A stretch of 64,000 nucleotides of DNA. It comes from Ovis canadensis. Its lineage: Eukaryota > Chordata > Mammalia > Artiodactyla > Bovidae. The position numbers and the translations under genes were made by a program. Under the pieces are notes generated by a model that did no database searches, was not told the origin of the DNA, and saw only the letters and a list, made by a program, of their open reading frames with translations. The first letter of the stretch is position 1, and the number at the start of each line of letters is the position of its first letter. Location of the stretch: positions 7,152,501-7,216,500 of the forward strand of contig NC_091247.1 in NCBI RefSeq assembly GCF_042477335.2. Direction: 5' to 3'. Shown here one piece after another: positions 22,096 to 32,385 of the stretch.

Positions 22096-23512
22096 GCTCT
22101 CCTCCGACACCCTGCGGCAGGAAGCCTTCCCAATGAGAAAATGGGAGAGGCTGCAGGGAATATCAAAGGGTTGAACCCCCCACCCCAATTTAGCCCAGTG
22201 TTTCCCACTCTGGGGTTCCTTGGGGGACCCTCCGAGGCTTTCTGCAGCAGTGGTGGTGGTGGTGGTGGGGAGTTCTGTGCTCTTTTGAAATCCCTGGTGG
22301 TCACTACACCGTGACCAAGGGCCAGGCCACCATGGGATCCATACAGCATTGCCTTTGTTTGCTTTGGATGGGATTACATCAACCCACCATGCTGGTTCAG
22401 ACTCTCCGGCCCAATGGGAGTTGCAAGGCATTGGCATGGATGCCCTTGATTATCCTGAACTGAGGAAGCTTCTAGTACTTAACAAAGGCAGCTTTCTTGT
22501 TGGGCCAACGTGGGCCTGGAGACAGATAAGAACAGGAGGAGCTTTTCTGGTGGGAATGGAGAGGAATTAGCTTAGAAATTTGAGTTACTGAGGGGAGGGG
22601 ATTTGTCACCAGGATTTTCGGCAGCAGCAGGCGCTTTCTTCTGTTTTCTCTAAATCGAAGCTGGTGCTGCCCCACTCCCACCCAGCCCAGCCAGTGTTGG
22701 TGGAGGTGGAGCCCGACGGGCAGGACTGAGCTGTCCAGGCTCGCTCCCCAGGTCCTCACGAGATGCCCTCCCGCCACGCTCTCCATGGAAGCAGACCTTG
22801 AAGGCAACGGGTGAGCTCCTGTTTGCGGGAAGCCAGCCACAGACAAACCTTGAGTTTCTTGCAGAAACCTGCGGCAAGATGGGCTTGGGCTTCTGTGTGC
22901 GGTTTCCACACCGCCCTGCAGCTTTCTCCCCATCTTGGCTTGTCCGAGTGCACATGTGGAGCTGGAGTGGTGCCACCCTTGCTCCTCCCGGGCAGACCCC
23001 TCCCCTCCGCCCCCGACCTCCACCCCACACCCACAGCAGGTGCCAGGCCCTGGAGGTTCTGGTCAGGAGCACTCAGAGGTTAACGGTGGCTGGCAGCTCT
23101 AAAGTCCGAAGGATACAGGTGAGTTGTGATCAGTGTGAGCAACTGACAACTTCACCTCACAGCCCCGACCATGTGCTTCCTCCTTCTGGAGAAACCCTGT
23201 TGGAGTGGGGACTCCAGATTCTTGACCACTGGAAGCTGACCTTCCAGGAGGGACTTGAAGTCACCTTTGGATGGAGCAGGGAAGGGCACAGTCACTTCTT
23301 TAAAAATGATTCCCGTGGGTCTGAGTAGCAGGAACTGGAGCCCCCTGTCCAGAGATCCTGTGACCATGGGCTAGAAAATCACAGTGAAGGACAAGCTAGC
23401 TGGGCTTCAAATACAGCTCAGGAGGAGCTCATTTTGAGGTAAAAGAAATATGCACTATCCATCGGCCACGGCGAAGGGCTAGAATTGATGTCAGTGCACC
23501 AACCAGGGGACT
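22096..23512. other. Unassigned DNA; short (GGT)n at 22248-22268
   Basis: No repeat family or exon recognised apart from a short GGT run. Frames of up to 183 codons (22472-23023 minus) overlap others in several phases and lack domains. Confidence 0.4.
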
Positions 23513-23628
23513 CTTCTCTTTTTTTTTTGGCCACTCCAGGTGATATCTTAGGTCCACAACCAGTGATGGAAACCATGCTCCACGCAGTGGAAGCGTGGAG
23601 TCACCTGCTGGACCTCCAGAGATGTCTC
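23513..23628 (-). mobile_element. Short tRNA-derived SINE
   Basis: Antisense: ttttttttggccactccagg, gtggaagcgtggagtcacct. Flanked by ccaggggact at 23503-23512 and 23629-23638. Confidence 0.85.
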
Positions 23629-23879
23629 CCAGGGGACTTTTTTAAAGCAAGCTCCCCCTGGGGTCTTCTCTGGTGCTCCTTTAGGAGACGGATCAGCTAT
23701 GCAGCCTTGGGTGGCCCCTCTGACACCACACGCTTCTCTGGTCTGTCCGTGTGTCCCTCTCTCCCAGGAGACGCAGCTCCTCCCAGGCAGGGGCAGCCCA
23801 GGGTGGTCTCTGTGCCGTGAGAGCGCCCTTCGAGCCCTGCCATCAGGACTCACGTTTCTGTTCATTGGTAGAACAGAGC

Positions 23880-24075
23880 GCTCAGCTCCAAAGCCAGGCT
23901 CTTTAGTTTCTCAGTGTGGAACCTTAAGCACATCAGGTTCCCTCTCTGTGCCTGCCTCTTCTCTCTGGAAGTGGCGATCCTGGTCCCTGGCATTTCAGGT
24001 TTGCTGTGAGGACAGCCTGAGCAAGGACATGCCCACAACGGGGTTACCACTCTCCAGACCAACTCTGATGCAAGG
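23880..24075 (+). repeat. MIR SINE (diverged)
   Basis: Sense: agctccaaagccaggctc, aggttccctctctgtgcctg, tttgctgtgaggacagc. Confidence 0.5.
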
Positions 24076-24141
24076 CTGTGCACGCAGCAGGGACTCAGGG
24101 ACTGTTTGGTGTTCAGATTTTTTTTTTAACTAACATTTCTT

Positions 24142-24423
24142 CTTTCCCCCCTAAATTTTATTTCTCTATTTTTGGTGGTGCTGGGTCTTGGCTGCTGCAC
24201 AAGGGCTTTCTCTAGTCGCGGCGAAACTCACCAGTTTTGGTGCTCAGGCGTCTCCTTGCGTTGGCTTCGCTTGCTCCAGAGCATGCGGCTCCAGAGTGCG
24301 CACACTTCAGTAGTTTTGCCTCACAGCTTAGTTACCCTGAGGTATGTGGGATCTTCCTGGACCAGGGATGGAACCCTTGTCCGGTGCATTGGCAGCAGAT
24401 TCTTAACCCCCTGGGAAGCCCTA
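24142..24423 (-). mobile_element. CHR-type tRNA-derived SINE
   Basis: Antisense CHR (tggtggtgctgggtcttggc, ctctagtcgcggcg, ggaccagggatggaaccc). Flanked by the 14-base perfect duplication aactaacatttctt (24128-24141 and 24424-24437). Confidence 0.93.
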
Positions 24424-24506
24424 AACTAACATTTCTTAAAGTACAGGATAAACATAGTCTATGACTTGTGGAGAATGTGATTTTTTTTTGCAAAAGAGAA
24501 CACTTG

Positions 24507-24632
24507 GGGCTTCCCTGGTGGTCCAGTGGTTAAGACTCTGTGCTTCCAATGCAGGGGGTGCAGGTTTGATCCCTGGCCAGGGAAGTAGGATCCCACATGC
24601 GGCGCAGTGCAGCCCCAAAATGAATGAAAGAA
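24507..24632 (+). mobile_element. Short tRNA-derived SINE
   Basis: Sense: ggcttccctggtggtccagt, ggtttgatccctggcc, short tail ending near gaaagaaaac. Confidence 0.88.
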
Positions 24633-24689
24633 AACTTGACCTCTTTTTCCCCCACCGACAGCCAGTATTCAAGATAGATATTCCCCATG

Positions 24690-24795
24690 CATGTCTCCCT
24701 TTTATGAAAGAGTCAGTCAAGGCTCAGAGAGGCGAAATGAGGCTCCCAGGATCACTCAGTGACAGAATCAAGCTCTTAACCAAGAGCATCTTGGA
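24690..24795 (-). repeat. MIR SINE fragment
   Basis: Antisense: aaggctcagagaggcgaaat, gatcactcagtgacag. Confidence 0.65.
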
Positions 24796-25224
24796 TTTAT
24801 AACCCCTGGCCTCCCTGCGGGACTTAAACCCCTCAGAACCAGGGGCCCCCTCCCAGAGAGGAGCAGCAAAGATCAAGTGTGCCTATGAATTAAGCAGGCC
24901 AAGAATCACCCAGTAAAGTCATCCCCACTTCAAAGATCTCTCAAGTGGGAACCAATGTGACCAGGAAGGAAAATCTGAATCACGTCCCACCCAAAACACT
25001 GGGCAGTTTCAGCAGAATACAGCTTCCCCAAGCCTGAGCTAACTCAGACTACCTTCCATCCAATTCCCTGGGAAGCAAGCAAGAGGTGCAGAGGGGGCAG
25101 ATTCAAGTCAGAAGCCTCCTGGGGTTTAGAACAAGAGTGGAGACCAGGGGGCAGGGGGTGAGGGTGGGGAGACTTGTGCTCTGTGGCTTTCTTGAGGCAG
25201 GGACTTTTCAAGAGGGTCTTTCAA
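24796..25224. other. Unassigned DNA with no supported gene
   Basis: No family or exon recognised. Confidence 0.4.
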
Positions 25225-25345
25225 GCTGCCATGTGAGTTGGTGATTCTGGGCTCTCAAGCCACAGAAACCTAGGATTCCCTCCTGGCAAGCTATGTGACC
25301 TCTCTGACCCTCAGCCTCTTCATCTGAAATGTGTCCAGCCAAGCT
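25225..25345 (+). repeat. MIR SINE
   Basis: Sense: gcaagctatgtgacctctct, ctcagcctcttcatctg. Confidence 0.75.
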
Positions 25346-25384
25346 TTAATGTCCAGCTGCTCCTTGAGGAGCTGGTGCTGGGTA

Positions 25385-25560
25385 CTGGGGACTCAGCAGT
25401 GAATGGGAGAGACCAGACTGGGGCCTTCACCAAGCTCACTGCCTCACAGGGGAAACAGTGAGTGTGGAGACAAACAGGTTTAGGTATCAGCTATAAGGGA
25501 ATACCCCGAGGATGAGAGTCAACGCTCTCTCAAGCTGGTGGTGAGAGAGCTTGCATCCAA
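25385..25560 (-). mobile_element. L2 LINE fragment
   Basis: Antisense L2 3' end: actggggactcagcagtgaa, ggccttcaccaagctcactg. Confidence 0.65.
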
Positions 25561-25609
25561 TCAAGGCTGAGCCCGGCACTGAGCCCATGGTGAGTGCTCA
25601 GGCCGTGAA

Positions 25610-25830
25610 AATGGCTTTAGTTGCTGCTGTGGCGACTATTATTACCGTAACCTGAATAAAACTGGGCTGCCTTGGGGCCCAGTCTCGTCACAATGTTATG
25701 TTCAAAAGCAATATCAGCCTGACATCCCCAAATCATTGCAAAGCAGTTTAAATCTTCCCGACGATCTCTCAGAGACACCAAAAGCGAATTCCTTTGCACA
25801 CCACACAAAAAGCGTTCTCAAGACTCTCCA
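25610..25830. promoter_or_regulatory. Candidate conserved non-coding block
   Basis: Repeat-free block with clustered AT-rich motifs and isolated CpGs: gtcacaatgttatgttc, aatcattgcaaagcag, tttaaatcttcccgacg, aaaagcgaattcctttgc. No open frame or splice pair suggests an exon. Inference only. Confidence 0.3.
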
Positions 25831-25949
25831 TGACAATGTGTCTGCCTAGAAGGTCTCACGGCAGTTGCTCCCGAAACATCTCTGTTCCCTGCACCTCCCT
25901 GTCATCCTTCTCAGAAAGGCGGGGGCCATTGGGTTTGGCCTCAGGAGAG

Positions 25950-26066
25950 GGGGGACGGGGTGCGTCCAGGCTCTGCCCTCACTAGCTTTGTGGCCGCAGT
26001 TTGCTCATTTGCAAAATGTGGGTACAACAGCGCTGCCTCCAACGAGGTATGGTGGGGACTCAATGA
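25950..26066 (+). repeat. MIR SINE
   Basis: Sense: ctcactagctttgtggccg, cagtttgctcatttgcaaaa, gggactcaatgagatg. Confidence 0.7.
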
Positions 26067-26207
26067 GATGGTTGGATGGCATCATGAACTCAATGGACAT
26101 GAGTTTGAGCAAACTCCTGGAGATGGTATAGGACAGGGGAGTCTGGCGTGCTGCAGTCCATGGGGTCTCGAAGAGTTGAACATGACTGAGCGACTGAACA
26201 ACAATGA
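26066..26207 (+). mobile_element. BovB LINE 3' end, 5'-truncated
   Basis: Sense BovB tail beginning at tggttggatggcatcatgaa and ending gactgagcgactgaacaac. It lies directly against the MIR. A possible duplicated caatga is too short to rely on. Confidence 0.88.
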
Positions 26208-26529
26208 TACAATGGCTTTAAGGTGTTGAGGATGGGCAGGTACAGCTGGGCGAACCCTTCTCTTGCCTCCCCGACCTGCCCTTTGCATCTCATCATTAAT
26301 AGGAGCTCCAGCAGGGTCTCCTGTAGTCAGTCTGGGCTTTCTAGTGCCTAGCATCCAGTAGCAGCCGCTCTGCCCAGCACAGGGAAAGGGTCAGTACCCA
26401 GCAGGTACTGAGGCTCCCACCATCTGAGGCCATTGCTTGTCGGAAGGCTGGGCAGTGTGGTCCAAGCTGGCTTCTCCTCTTCCTCCTGATAGGGATCTGG
26501 TATCTGTCTTCTCAAGGGGCTCTGGGCCA

Positions 26530-26720
26530 GGCCCTTGCCAGGCATGCAGTTCCTGCCCCCATAGGGCTCACAGACCCAGATAATCAGGGCCTGACTTCAA
26601 GGGAGACACCCAGAGCTGCAAGAGAGGACCAGCCGGAACATCAGGGAGGGCTTCCAGGAGGAGGCAGCAAGGAAAGGAAGGCCACACCCAGGCAAAGGCC
26701 TGGAAGGAAGAAAGTGGTGG
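26530..26720 (-). mobile_element. L2 LINE fragment
   Basis: Antisense: cccccatagggctcacagac, gagggcttccaggaggagg, aggcaaaggcctggaa. Confidence 0.6.
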
Positions 26721-26849
26721 GTTCTAGAAGCTACAAAAAATTCTCACCCACTTGTCCCGACAGGTAGTTTGCTGAGCTCTGTCACCTACACCATGTCACT
26801 TGGCGCTCTCCTCCCTCAGATCCCAGAGGACAGAGGGCAAGAACTCTTA

Positions 26850-27045
26850 CTCCCAATTCAGAGTACGAGAGAAAGAGACAGTTCCTAGCTGGGACTAGAG
26901 CCCACATGGCCTGTCTTCCGGCTCAGATGAGAAAGCCAAGCTGCAAGGCTGCGCACTGAGCATCCCTAGCATCTCGCTGTGATCATCACCCCCATTTTAC
27001 AGATGAAGAAACGGAGGCTCGGCGAGACCACAACGTCCCTCCAGT
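26850..27045 (-). repeat. MIR SINE pieces
   Basis: Two antisense MIR-like pieces: 26850-26930 (weak; agctgggactagagccca) and 26975-27045 (clear; cattttacagatgaagaaac). Confidence 0.6.
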
Positions 27046-27539
27046 CCTGCTCTTTCTGTGCATCTCTGGGGACCTAGGACAAGCCTGGGGTGCCCAGATG
27101 CCCTCACCAGACGGGGCAGGAAACAGCCAGGAACACGGGTGACAGGGGGTGATGGAAGGAAGGGAGCCAGGATGGGCTTGCAAATCAACACCACGCTGGG
27201 GAAGGCGGAGGAATGTGGGTCGGGATGGGGTGAATCCTACATGGGAGGCCAGTTTGGGAGGGGCCCAGAACCCTAGGCAGACCCCCCTAAGCACCGGAGG
27301 GTGAGACCCTGACTTCCCGGAAGACACCACCCCCAAGCTGGGCGGGGTGAAGGACCACAGCCTCCTGGCTTGCCCAATCAAACGCACTCCCCCAGTCCGA
27401 TGGGGGAGGCGGCCAGGGCGGAGGGCTCCCTCGGCCTTCCTGGGGGAGCCCCCAGGGACCTGCCCAGGACTCGGCCGCCCACCGCCCACTGCCCACCCCC
27501 AGCCTCAATAGCCCCGACGCCCGACGTCCTCCCCTCGGC
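27046..27539. other. Unassigned GC-rich DNA with no supported gene
   Basis: No family or exon recognised. Confidence 0.4.
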
Positions 27540-27770
27540 TTTCGGTGGCTCCAGAATTTAAAGGTTAAATCCTAACCTCGTCTCAGCAGTTTCTCCCGGC
27601 TTTGCCTACCCAGCGCCAGTTGCTGGTAATTATATGCATCTCCGAGCAGCCAATCAGCTGTCAGACTGACAGATACTGATCTTTTCGTTTTATTTTTAGC
27701 TCTGTGCTTCCCCCTCTAGTTGCAAAAAAAAATTCTGTTTGTTCTGTGTGTGGCTGCTTGACTCCCAGCT
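27540..27770. promoter_or_regulatory. Candidate conserved regulatory element with TALE-type palindrome
   Basis: Repeat-free block. It contains, in order, TAATTA (27627-27632), ATGCAT (27634-27639), a CCAAT box (27650-27654), an E-box CAGCTG (27655-27660) and a perfect inverted repeat CTGTCAG-A-CTGACAG (27658-27672). The last is two opposed TGACAG half-sites of the kind bound by TALE homeodomain proteins (MEIS, TGIF). Spacing is tight and there is no coding signal. This is the densest set of developmental-factor motifs in the window. Function is inferred. Confidence 0.4.
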
Positions 27771-28165
27771 CTGCACCCGGCTCTCATCTCCGCCAGCCAG
27801 GCGGGAGCAGGAAGCCGGAGGGGCTGGAGCCCCGTGCCCCTCCAGAGACAGCGGTGGGGTCGGGGGTGGGGCGCGGGAGAAATGCACCCGCTGTCCCCCC
27901 GCCCCTCTCCAGCTGCAGACCCTGGGCTGAATTGGGGAGGGGAGGAGGCCGGTGCTGCCCAGAGGCGCCTTTGGAGGCCGAGGGAGCAAGAGAAGAGCTG
28001 GGCTTGGCGTGGGAGGGGAGCAGGTCCTCACTTACAGGCTGGAGGCTGGGGGAGAGACAAAGACGGAGAGAGACGTCTCTGCAGAGGCAGAGACGAAGCT
28101 AGACTGAGAACAAGGCAGAAACGGGAGTGGAAGGGGAAAGACCAGCCCTCGACCCCTGGAAATAT
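27771..28165. other. Unassigned GC-rich DNA with no supported gene
   Basis: Moderately CpG-rich. The 341-codon frame 27834-28859 is open only because it crosses the C-rich tract and then a Bov-tA SINE, so it is not a gene. Confidence 0.45.
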
Positions 28166-28167
28166 CC

Positions 28168-28305
28168 GCACCCCCCTAACACACCCCCCACCCCCACCCC
28201 CCCACCCCCACCCCCCCACCCCCACCCCCCCACCCCCCCACCCCCACCCCCCCACCCCCCCCCCCCCCCCCCCCCCCACCCCCACCCCCCCCCCTCCCCG
28301 CCACC
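28168..28305. repeat. C-rich tandem repeat, G-quadruplex-forming on minus strand
   Basis: Runs of 5-8 C separated by single A, with an approximate 14-base period (C5-A-C7-A), then an unbroken run of 23 C (28255-28277). The minus strand therefore has many consecutive G-runs of five or more. Frames across it give Pro/His/Thr or Gly/Val/Trp strings and are artefacts. Confidence 0.95.
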
Positions 28306-28581
28306 GCCTAACTGAACAGAAGAGGGCAGGGCCCAGGCGCGGCCTCTTGCAGGTCTGTGTGCCTCCCCTGCTCTGTGTAGGACAAGCGAAGTGCTCTTCA
28401 GAGTCCCTTTGGGGGGAACATTATGGAAGGTTCTGGAACCTCCTGAACGCACCAGGAGGCAGGCGGGTGTGGGGCGCGGCTGGCAGGAGGCCCCTGTTCA
28501 CCCAGGGTCTTTGGAAGGAAAGGCCAGGCAAGTTTTTAGGTCCCAAAGGGTCTCCCAGTCAAGGCCTCTGGTCCAGGAGTC
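28306..28581. other. Unassigned DNA
   Basis: No family or exon recognised. Confidence 0.4.
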
Positions 28582-28765
28582 ATTGTTTAGTCGCTAAATC
28601 ATGTCCAACTCTTTGCAACCCCATGGGCTGCAGCCGGCCAGGCTCCTCTGTCCTTGGGATTCTCCATGCAAGAGTGCTGGAGGCGGTTGCCATTCCCTTC
28701 TCCAGGGGAATCTTCCTGACCAAGGGATCAAACCTGCGTCTCCCTGGACCAGGGGCGGAGTCAGC
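28582..28765 (-). mobile_element. Bov-tA SINE
   Basis: Antisense: gtttagtcgctaaatcatgt, tttgcaaccccatgggctg, gaccaagggatcaaacctgc. The tRNA head is degraded at its far end. Confidence 0.88.
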
Positions 28766-28924
28766 AGATGGTCATGCTTCTTTCCACCATCAAGGCACAG
28801 TTTGCACAGCGTCTCCCCTCGCCCCAGGGGCCTCCACTCCTCCCCACAGGATGAAGTGACACGGGAGGAGGGGTACAGGAGGACCGGCGGGGAGCATCCC
28901 CATTCTGATCGGCCCTGAAGGAGG

Positions 28925-29060
28925 GGCAGCGGTGTAGCCTAATGGTTTGGGCTTTGGGGCTCAACGGACTGGGGTTCAAGCCCCAGGGCTGCTCTTCAAG
29001 CACCGTGAGGCTGAGCGAACACCCCGAACTCTCTTGGTTCTAGCATCACCATCTGGAAGG
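28925..29060 (+). repeat. MIR SINE with 5' tRNA-like part
   Basis: Sense MIR including the 5' tRNA-related section (gtgtagcctaatggtttggg, ggggttcaagcccc). Confidence 0.7.
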
Positions 29061-29154
29061 TAGGCCCCAGGCCAACCCCCTCCCTCACAAAACTGTCTGG
29101 GGAGCGCAGTCACCCTGCGCAGGTGCTCCTGACAGCCCCAGCATCCCCGGCCGG

Positions 29155-29250
29155 CTGGGGAGCGGGTATTATCAGCATCTCCGTTTTGCGGATGGGGAAA
29201 CTGAGGTTCATGTGACTCGTATTTGGCGGAACTGGGACCAGAACACTCTA
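29155..29250 (-). repeat. MIR SINE fragment
   Basis: Antisense: ttgcggatggggaaactgag, ggcggaactgggaccag. Confidence 0.75.
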
Positions 29251-29799
29251 CCCGCACCCTCCCCCCCTTCTTGGCTTCCTTTTCTCTGACACCACAGATG
29301 GCGCGCTGAGAAAAAAGAGAGAGGAGAGCGGAGAGAAGGGAATTAGGAGATGGAGCGAGGTGGAGGGAGGCAGCGGCACCGTGATCAATTACTTGGGCTG
29401 TAAATTTCTGCTGTTTTGCAAAGTGAGCACACAACCTCGGAGAGGCATCACTCCCTGGTCTGCTTGGAAGAAACCAAACGGCCAAGCCCACAGCAGCCGC
29501 TCCAATGGAGAGAGCCCTAGAGGGAGAGGGGAGATCCCTTGGTTGGGGTCAGAGCTGCTCCCAGCATGGATGGAGGGCAAGGGCCCCCGGAAGGAACCAG
29601 CGGAGGGCAAGCTTGGGAGCTGCCTAGAGCCCCCTTGGAAGGGGACTCGCCTTCCTCTTCTCTTTCCAGAAGATTCCTCTCCTGCTGGTGGGAGTAGGGA
29701 AGCCAGTCCTGGGCAGCCCTGTCTGCCACAACACCTCTGCCTGGCCAGACCCTTACCTCCACAGCTGCTCCTGGGAGCTGCTGGGGACATGGGGTAGCG
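29251..29799. other. Unassigned DNA with no supported gene
   Basis: No repeat family recognised. It includes the small candidate block 29370-29450. A 145-codon plus frame (29360-29797) has no domain. Confidence 0.4.
29370..29450. promoter_or_regulatory. Candidate conserved non-coding block (weak)
   Basis: Repeat-free, with gtgatcaattacttgggc and tttctgctgttttgcaaagt. Inference only. Confidence 0.2.
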
Positions 29800-29970
29800 G
29801 GAAGAAGGACTCAACTTTCTCACCTGTGAAATGGGAGTAATGCCAGCATTCATCCCCAGGGGTTGATCCAAAAGATCAAAAAAGTCTAGGATATAAATGG
29901 TCTAGCGTAGGGGGCCTGGCACACACACACCAAGGAAAGTTAATGTTGTTATTATTACTGTTAATATTAT
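29800..29970 (+). repeat. MIR SINE
   Basis: Sense: aactttctcacctgtgaaat, gggcctggcacacac, then tgttgttattattactg. Confidence 0.75.
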
Positions 29971-29989
29971 AAAGATAAGCAAGGGCTAA

Positions 29990-30215
29990 AGTGTTCCCTG
30001 GTGGCTCAGATAGTAAAGAATCTGCCTGCAGTGCAAGAGACTCAGGTTCAGTCCCTGGATTGGGAAGATCCTCTAGAGAAGGAAATGGCAACACCCTCCA
30101 GTATTCTTGCTTGGAAAATTCCATGGACAGAGGAGCCTGGCGGACTACAGTCCATGGGGTTGCAAAGAGTCAGGCAAGACTGAGCGACCAACATTTTCAC
30201 TTTCATTTTCAAAGG
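29990..30215 (+). mobile_element. Bov-tA SINE
   Basis: Sense: gttccctggtggctcagata, ggttcagtccctggattg, tccagtattcttgcttgg, and the BovB-like tail gcaaagagtcaggcaagact. Confidence 0.93.
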
Positions 30216-30579
30216 TAGTTTGGAAACTGATTTAATTATTTAAAAAGGGGGGACTGGTCCTCCATTGGAGGTTCAGTGATGGAAAGGCTGGTCCACATAT
30301 CATGGCCTTGACGTGACTCCATCTCCCAGCATGTAGGGTTTGGGGACGACGGGGTCAGGGTGCAATTTGTGCTTGGAAATGTGGTCAGAGCGAGGCAGCC
30401 CAGGCCCGGAGTTCTGGCCTTGACCTTCCGGGAGCCTTGTTACAGCGCATCTGGGGGATGAACATCGGTGGAGTCCAGCTTCTTCCTCTGGAGCCTGGGT
30501 GCTCCCGGGAGATGGATTCTAGCCATGGCGTTCTCAGGGCTTTCCACACGGTGGATCTGCAAAGACCAGAGCATTTCAA
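30216..30579. other. Unassigned DNA with no supported gene
   Basis: No family or exon recognised. Confidence 0.4.
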
Positions 30580-30790
30580 AAGCACCTGCTGCGTTCTTAT
30601 CTTCTGCTAGTCACAAGGAAATTCAGCAGTGAGCACTCCCCAAGCCCTGTCCTCAAGGAGCTATTCGGGAGAAAAGCTAATAGATTCGGCTGACTCTGAA
30701 CCATGGTCTTTGGACCCCAGACAACAGCCCAAGCAGTGGGAAGCCATGAGAAGGAACATGATCCCAGACTACAGACATGGTGAAATGAGA
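30580..30790 (-). mobile_element. L2 LINE fragment
   Basis: Antisense: aattcagcagtgagcactcc, gtcctcaaggagctattc, gaagccatgagaagg. Confidence 0.5.
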
Positions 30791-31039
30791 GAAGCCAGGT
30801 GGAGGGGCCTGGGAGCAAGGGATGAGGCCAAGACTGGTGGTAAATCCGGGTCCTGGAAAAGATGCCTTGAGTTCAGGTGGGTGCCAGGCAGAAGGCCCAT
30901 CATGCACCCTCAGCAGCCTCGAGGGTCCAGGCTGAAGGCAGTGGCGGAGATTTCTGCTTTAAAGGCAACCTAGGATGAATTCCTTTACAACAAAGAGCAG
31001 CTCCCCTGAATGCAGATAATAAAAATATTGTATTACTCA

Positions 31040-31430
31040 GGATGGGCTAATGGATATAACAAACCATCCCCAAATAAAAGTTTATTTCTTATTCACATCA
31101 CTGTCTACTCTGGGCTGGTAGAGAGGAAGTGGGGGCCCTGCTCCAGGCAGTAACTCAGGGGCCCAGGCTCCCTCATCCTGTGGTTCATCATCTTCTAGAG
31201 CCTTTTCCTTCTCTGCAGTAATCTTGTAGAAGGGTAAAGAGAGTGTGGAGGAAGGCATAGAAGGAATTTATGGAGCAGGCTAAAAGGGGTGGTGGGGCAG
31301 ATCACTTCAGCTCACATGCCATTGGCCAGAACCCAGTCATGTGGCCACACCTAACCACAAAGGACGCTGGGAAATGTAGTCCTGCTGGGTGCCCAAAAGG
31401 AAGAAAATGATCTAGGATTTGGTGAAAACA
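31040..31430. repeat. Ancient interspersed relic, family unassigned
   Basis: Contains aataaaagtttatttcttat, ccattggccagaacccagtc, atgtggccacacctaa and gctgggaaatgtagtcctgc, a combination seen in an old mammalian repeat that I recognise but cannot name. Confidence 0.45.
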
Positions 31431-31621
31431 GCAATCTCTACCACAAATGTGGTTCTCCTTACGTGCATCAGTGATGCTTACAAGGCATCTGATGTAGGGC
31501 CAGGCCACTGGCTTGTGCACTGAAGCTGGTTATTTGTCTCATAAAAGCAGAAGCTGCTTGCCTGAGGGTTAGGACTGGCATCGGGAGCCTGTGCCTAGTT
31601 CTCCTGAAATGGTGTGTTAAA

Positions 31622-31690
31622 GTGTGTGTGAGTGAGAGAGAGAGAAAGGAAGGGAGGGAAGAAGGGAGACAGAGATGGATGGAGGGATAT
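31622..31690. repeat. GA-rich low-complexity tract
   Basis: gtgtgtgtgagtgagagaga, then GGAA/GGGA-rich sequence. Confidence 0.85.
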
Positions 31691-31770
31691 TTTTTGGTCT
31701 AAGGGGAGCATCCAGAGGTTTTACCAGATTCTCAAAAATATGAGCATAGTGGCTAAAAGCAACGGCTTAG

Positions 31771-31974
31771 TAGGGACTTTCCTGGTGGTCCAATGGCCAA
31801 GACTCTGTGCTCCATGGGGACCCAGGTTCGATCCCTGTTCAGGAAACTAGATCCCACAAGCCTCAACTAGAAGATTCCACATGCCGTGATGAAGATGGAA
31901 GATTCAGAGTGGCACAACACAGACCTGGTGCAGCCAAATAAATAAAAGTAAATATTTTAAAAAAAAATAAAAAT
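31771..31974 (+). mobile_element. tRNA-derived SINE
   Basis: Sense: gggactttcctggtggtcca, ggttcgatccctgttcag, A-rich tail. Flanked by aaagcaac-g/a-gcttag (31756-31770 and 31975-31989), 15 bases with one mismatch. Confidence 0.92.
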
Positions 31975-32284
31975 AAAGCAACAGCTTAGCTGTGCAACGC
32001 TGAGGTTTTGGGGGCTTAGCAAGGTCTTGGTGCTGAGTACATCAATCCTTATGTACGCAGATGTACATATGGCCCCTTATGTACTTATGGTTCTACATAA
32101 GGAGGAGGTAAAACCAACGATTTCACAGCTACCGTCTTCCCTCCCTCCCTAAACACACCCCCAGAGACCCCAGGGTCGAGCAGAGAAGTCCTCAGCTGAT
32201 CCATGACAGCAGACACGTCCCTGCTGGTCAGCTGCAGTGGCCACGGCAGCCGTGGGGTCATTGATGTCAGCACAGGAGGCCAGC

Positions 32285-32385
32285 TGAGAGGTGCAGGTGG
32301 AGAAACTGAGGCCAGAAAGGGGCCACCTTGCCCAGGGTCACACAGAGAGTCAGGGCAGAGCCAGGACTGACATTCAGAGGCAGTC
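32285..32385 (-). repeat. MIR SINE
   Basis: Antisense: gtggagaaactgaggccag, ccagggtcacacagagag. Confidence 0.75.

Noticed and set aside
28168-28305. C-rich repeats as a CRISPR-like array
   Set aside because: There are no unique spacers and the repeat period is variable. It is a simple repeat in a eukaryotic genome.
27834-28859. 341-codon plus-strand open frame
   Set aside because: It is held open by the C-rich tract (Pro/His/Thr string) and then by a Bov-tA SINE.
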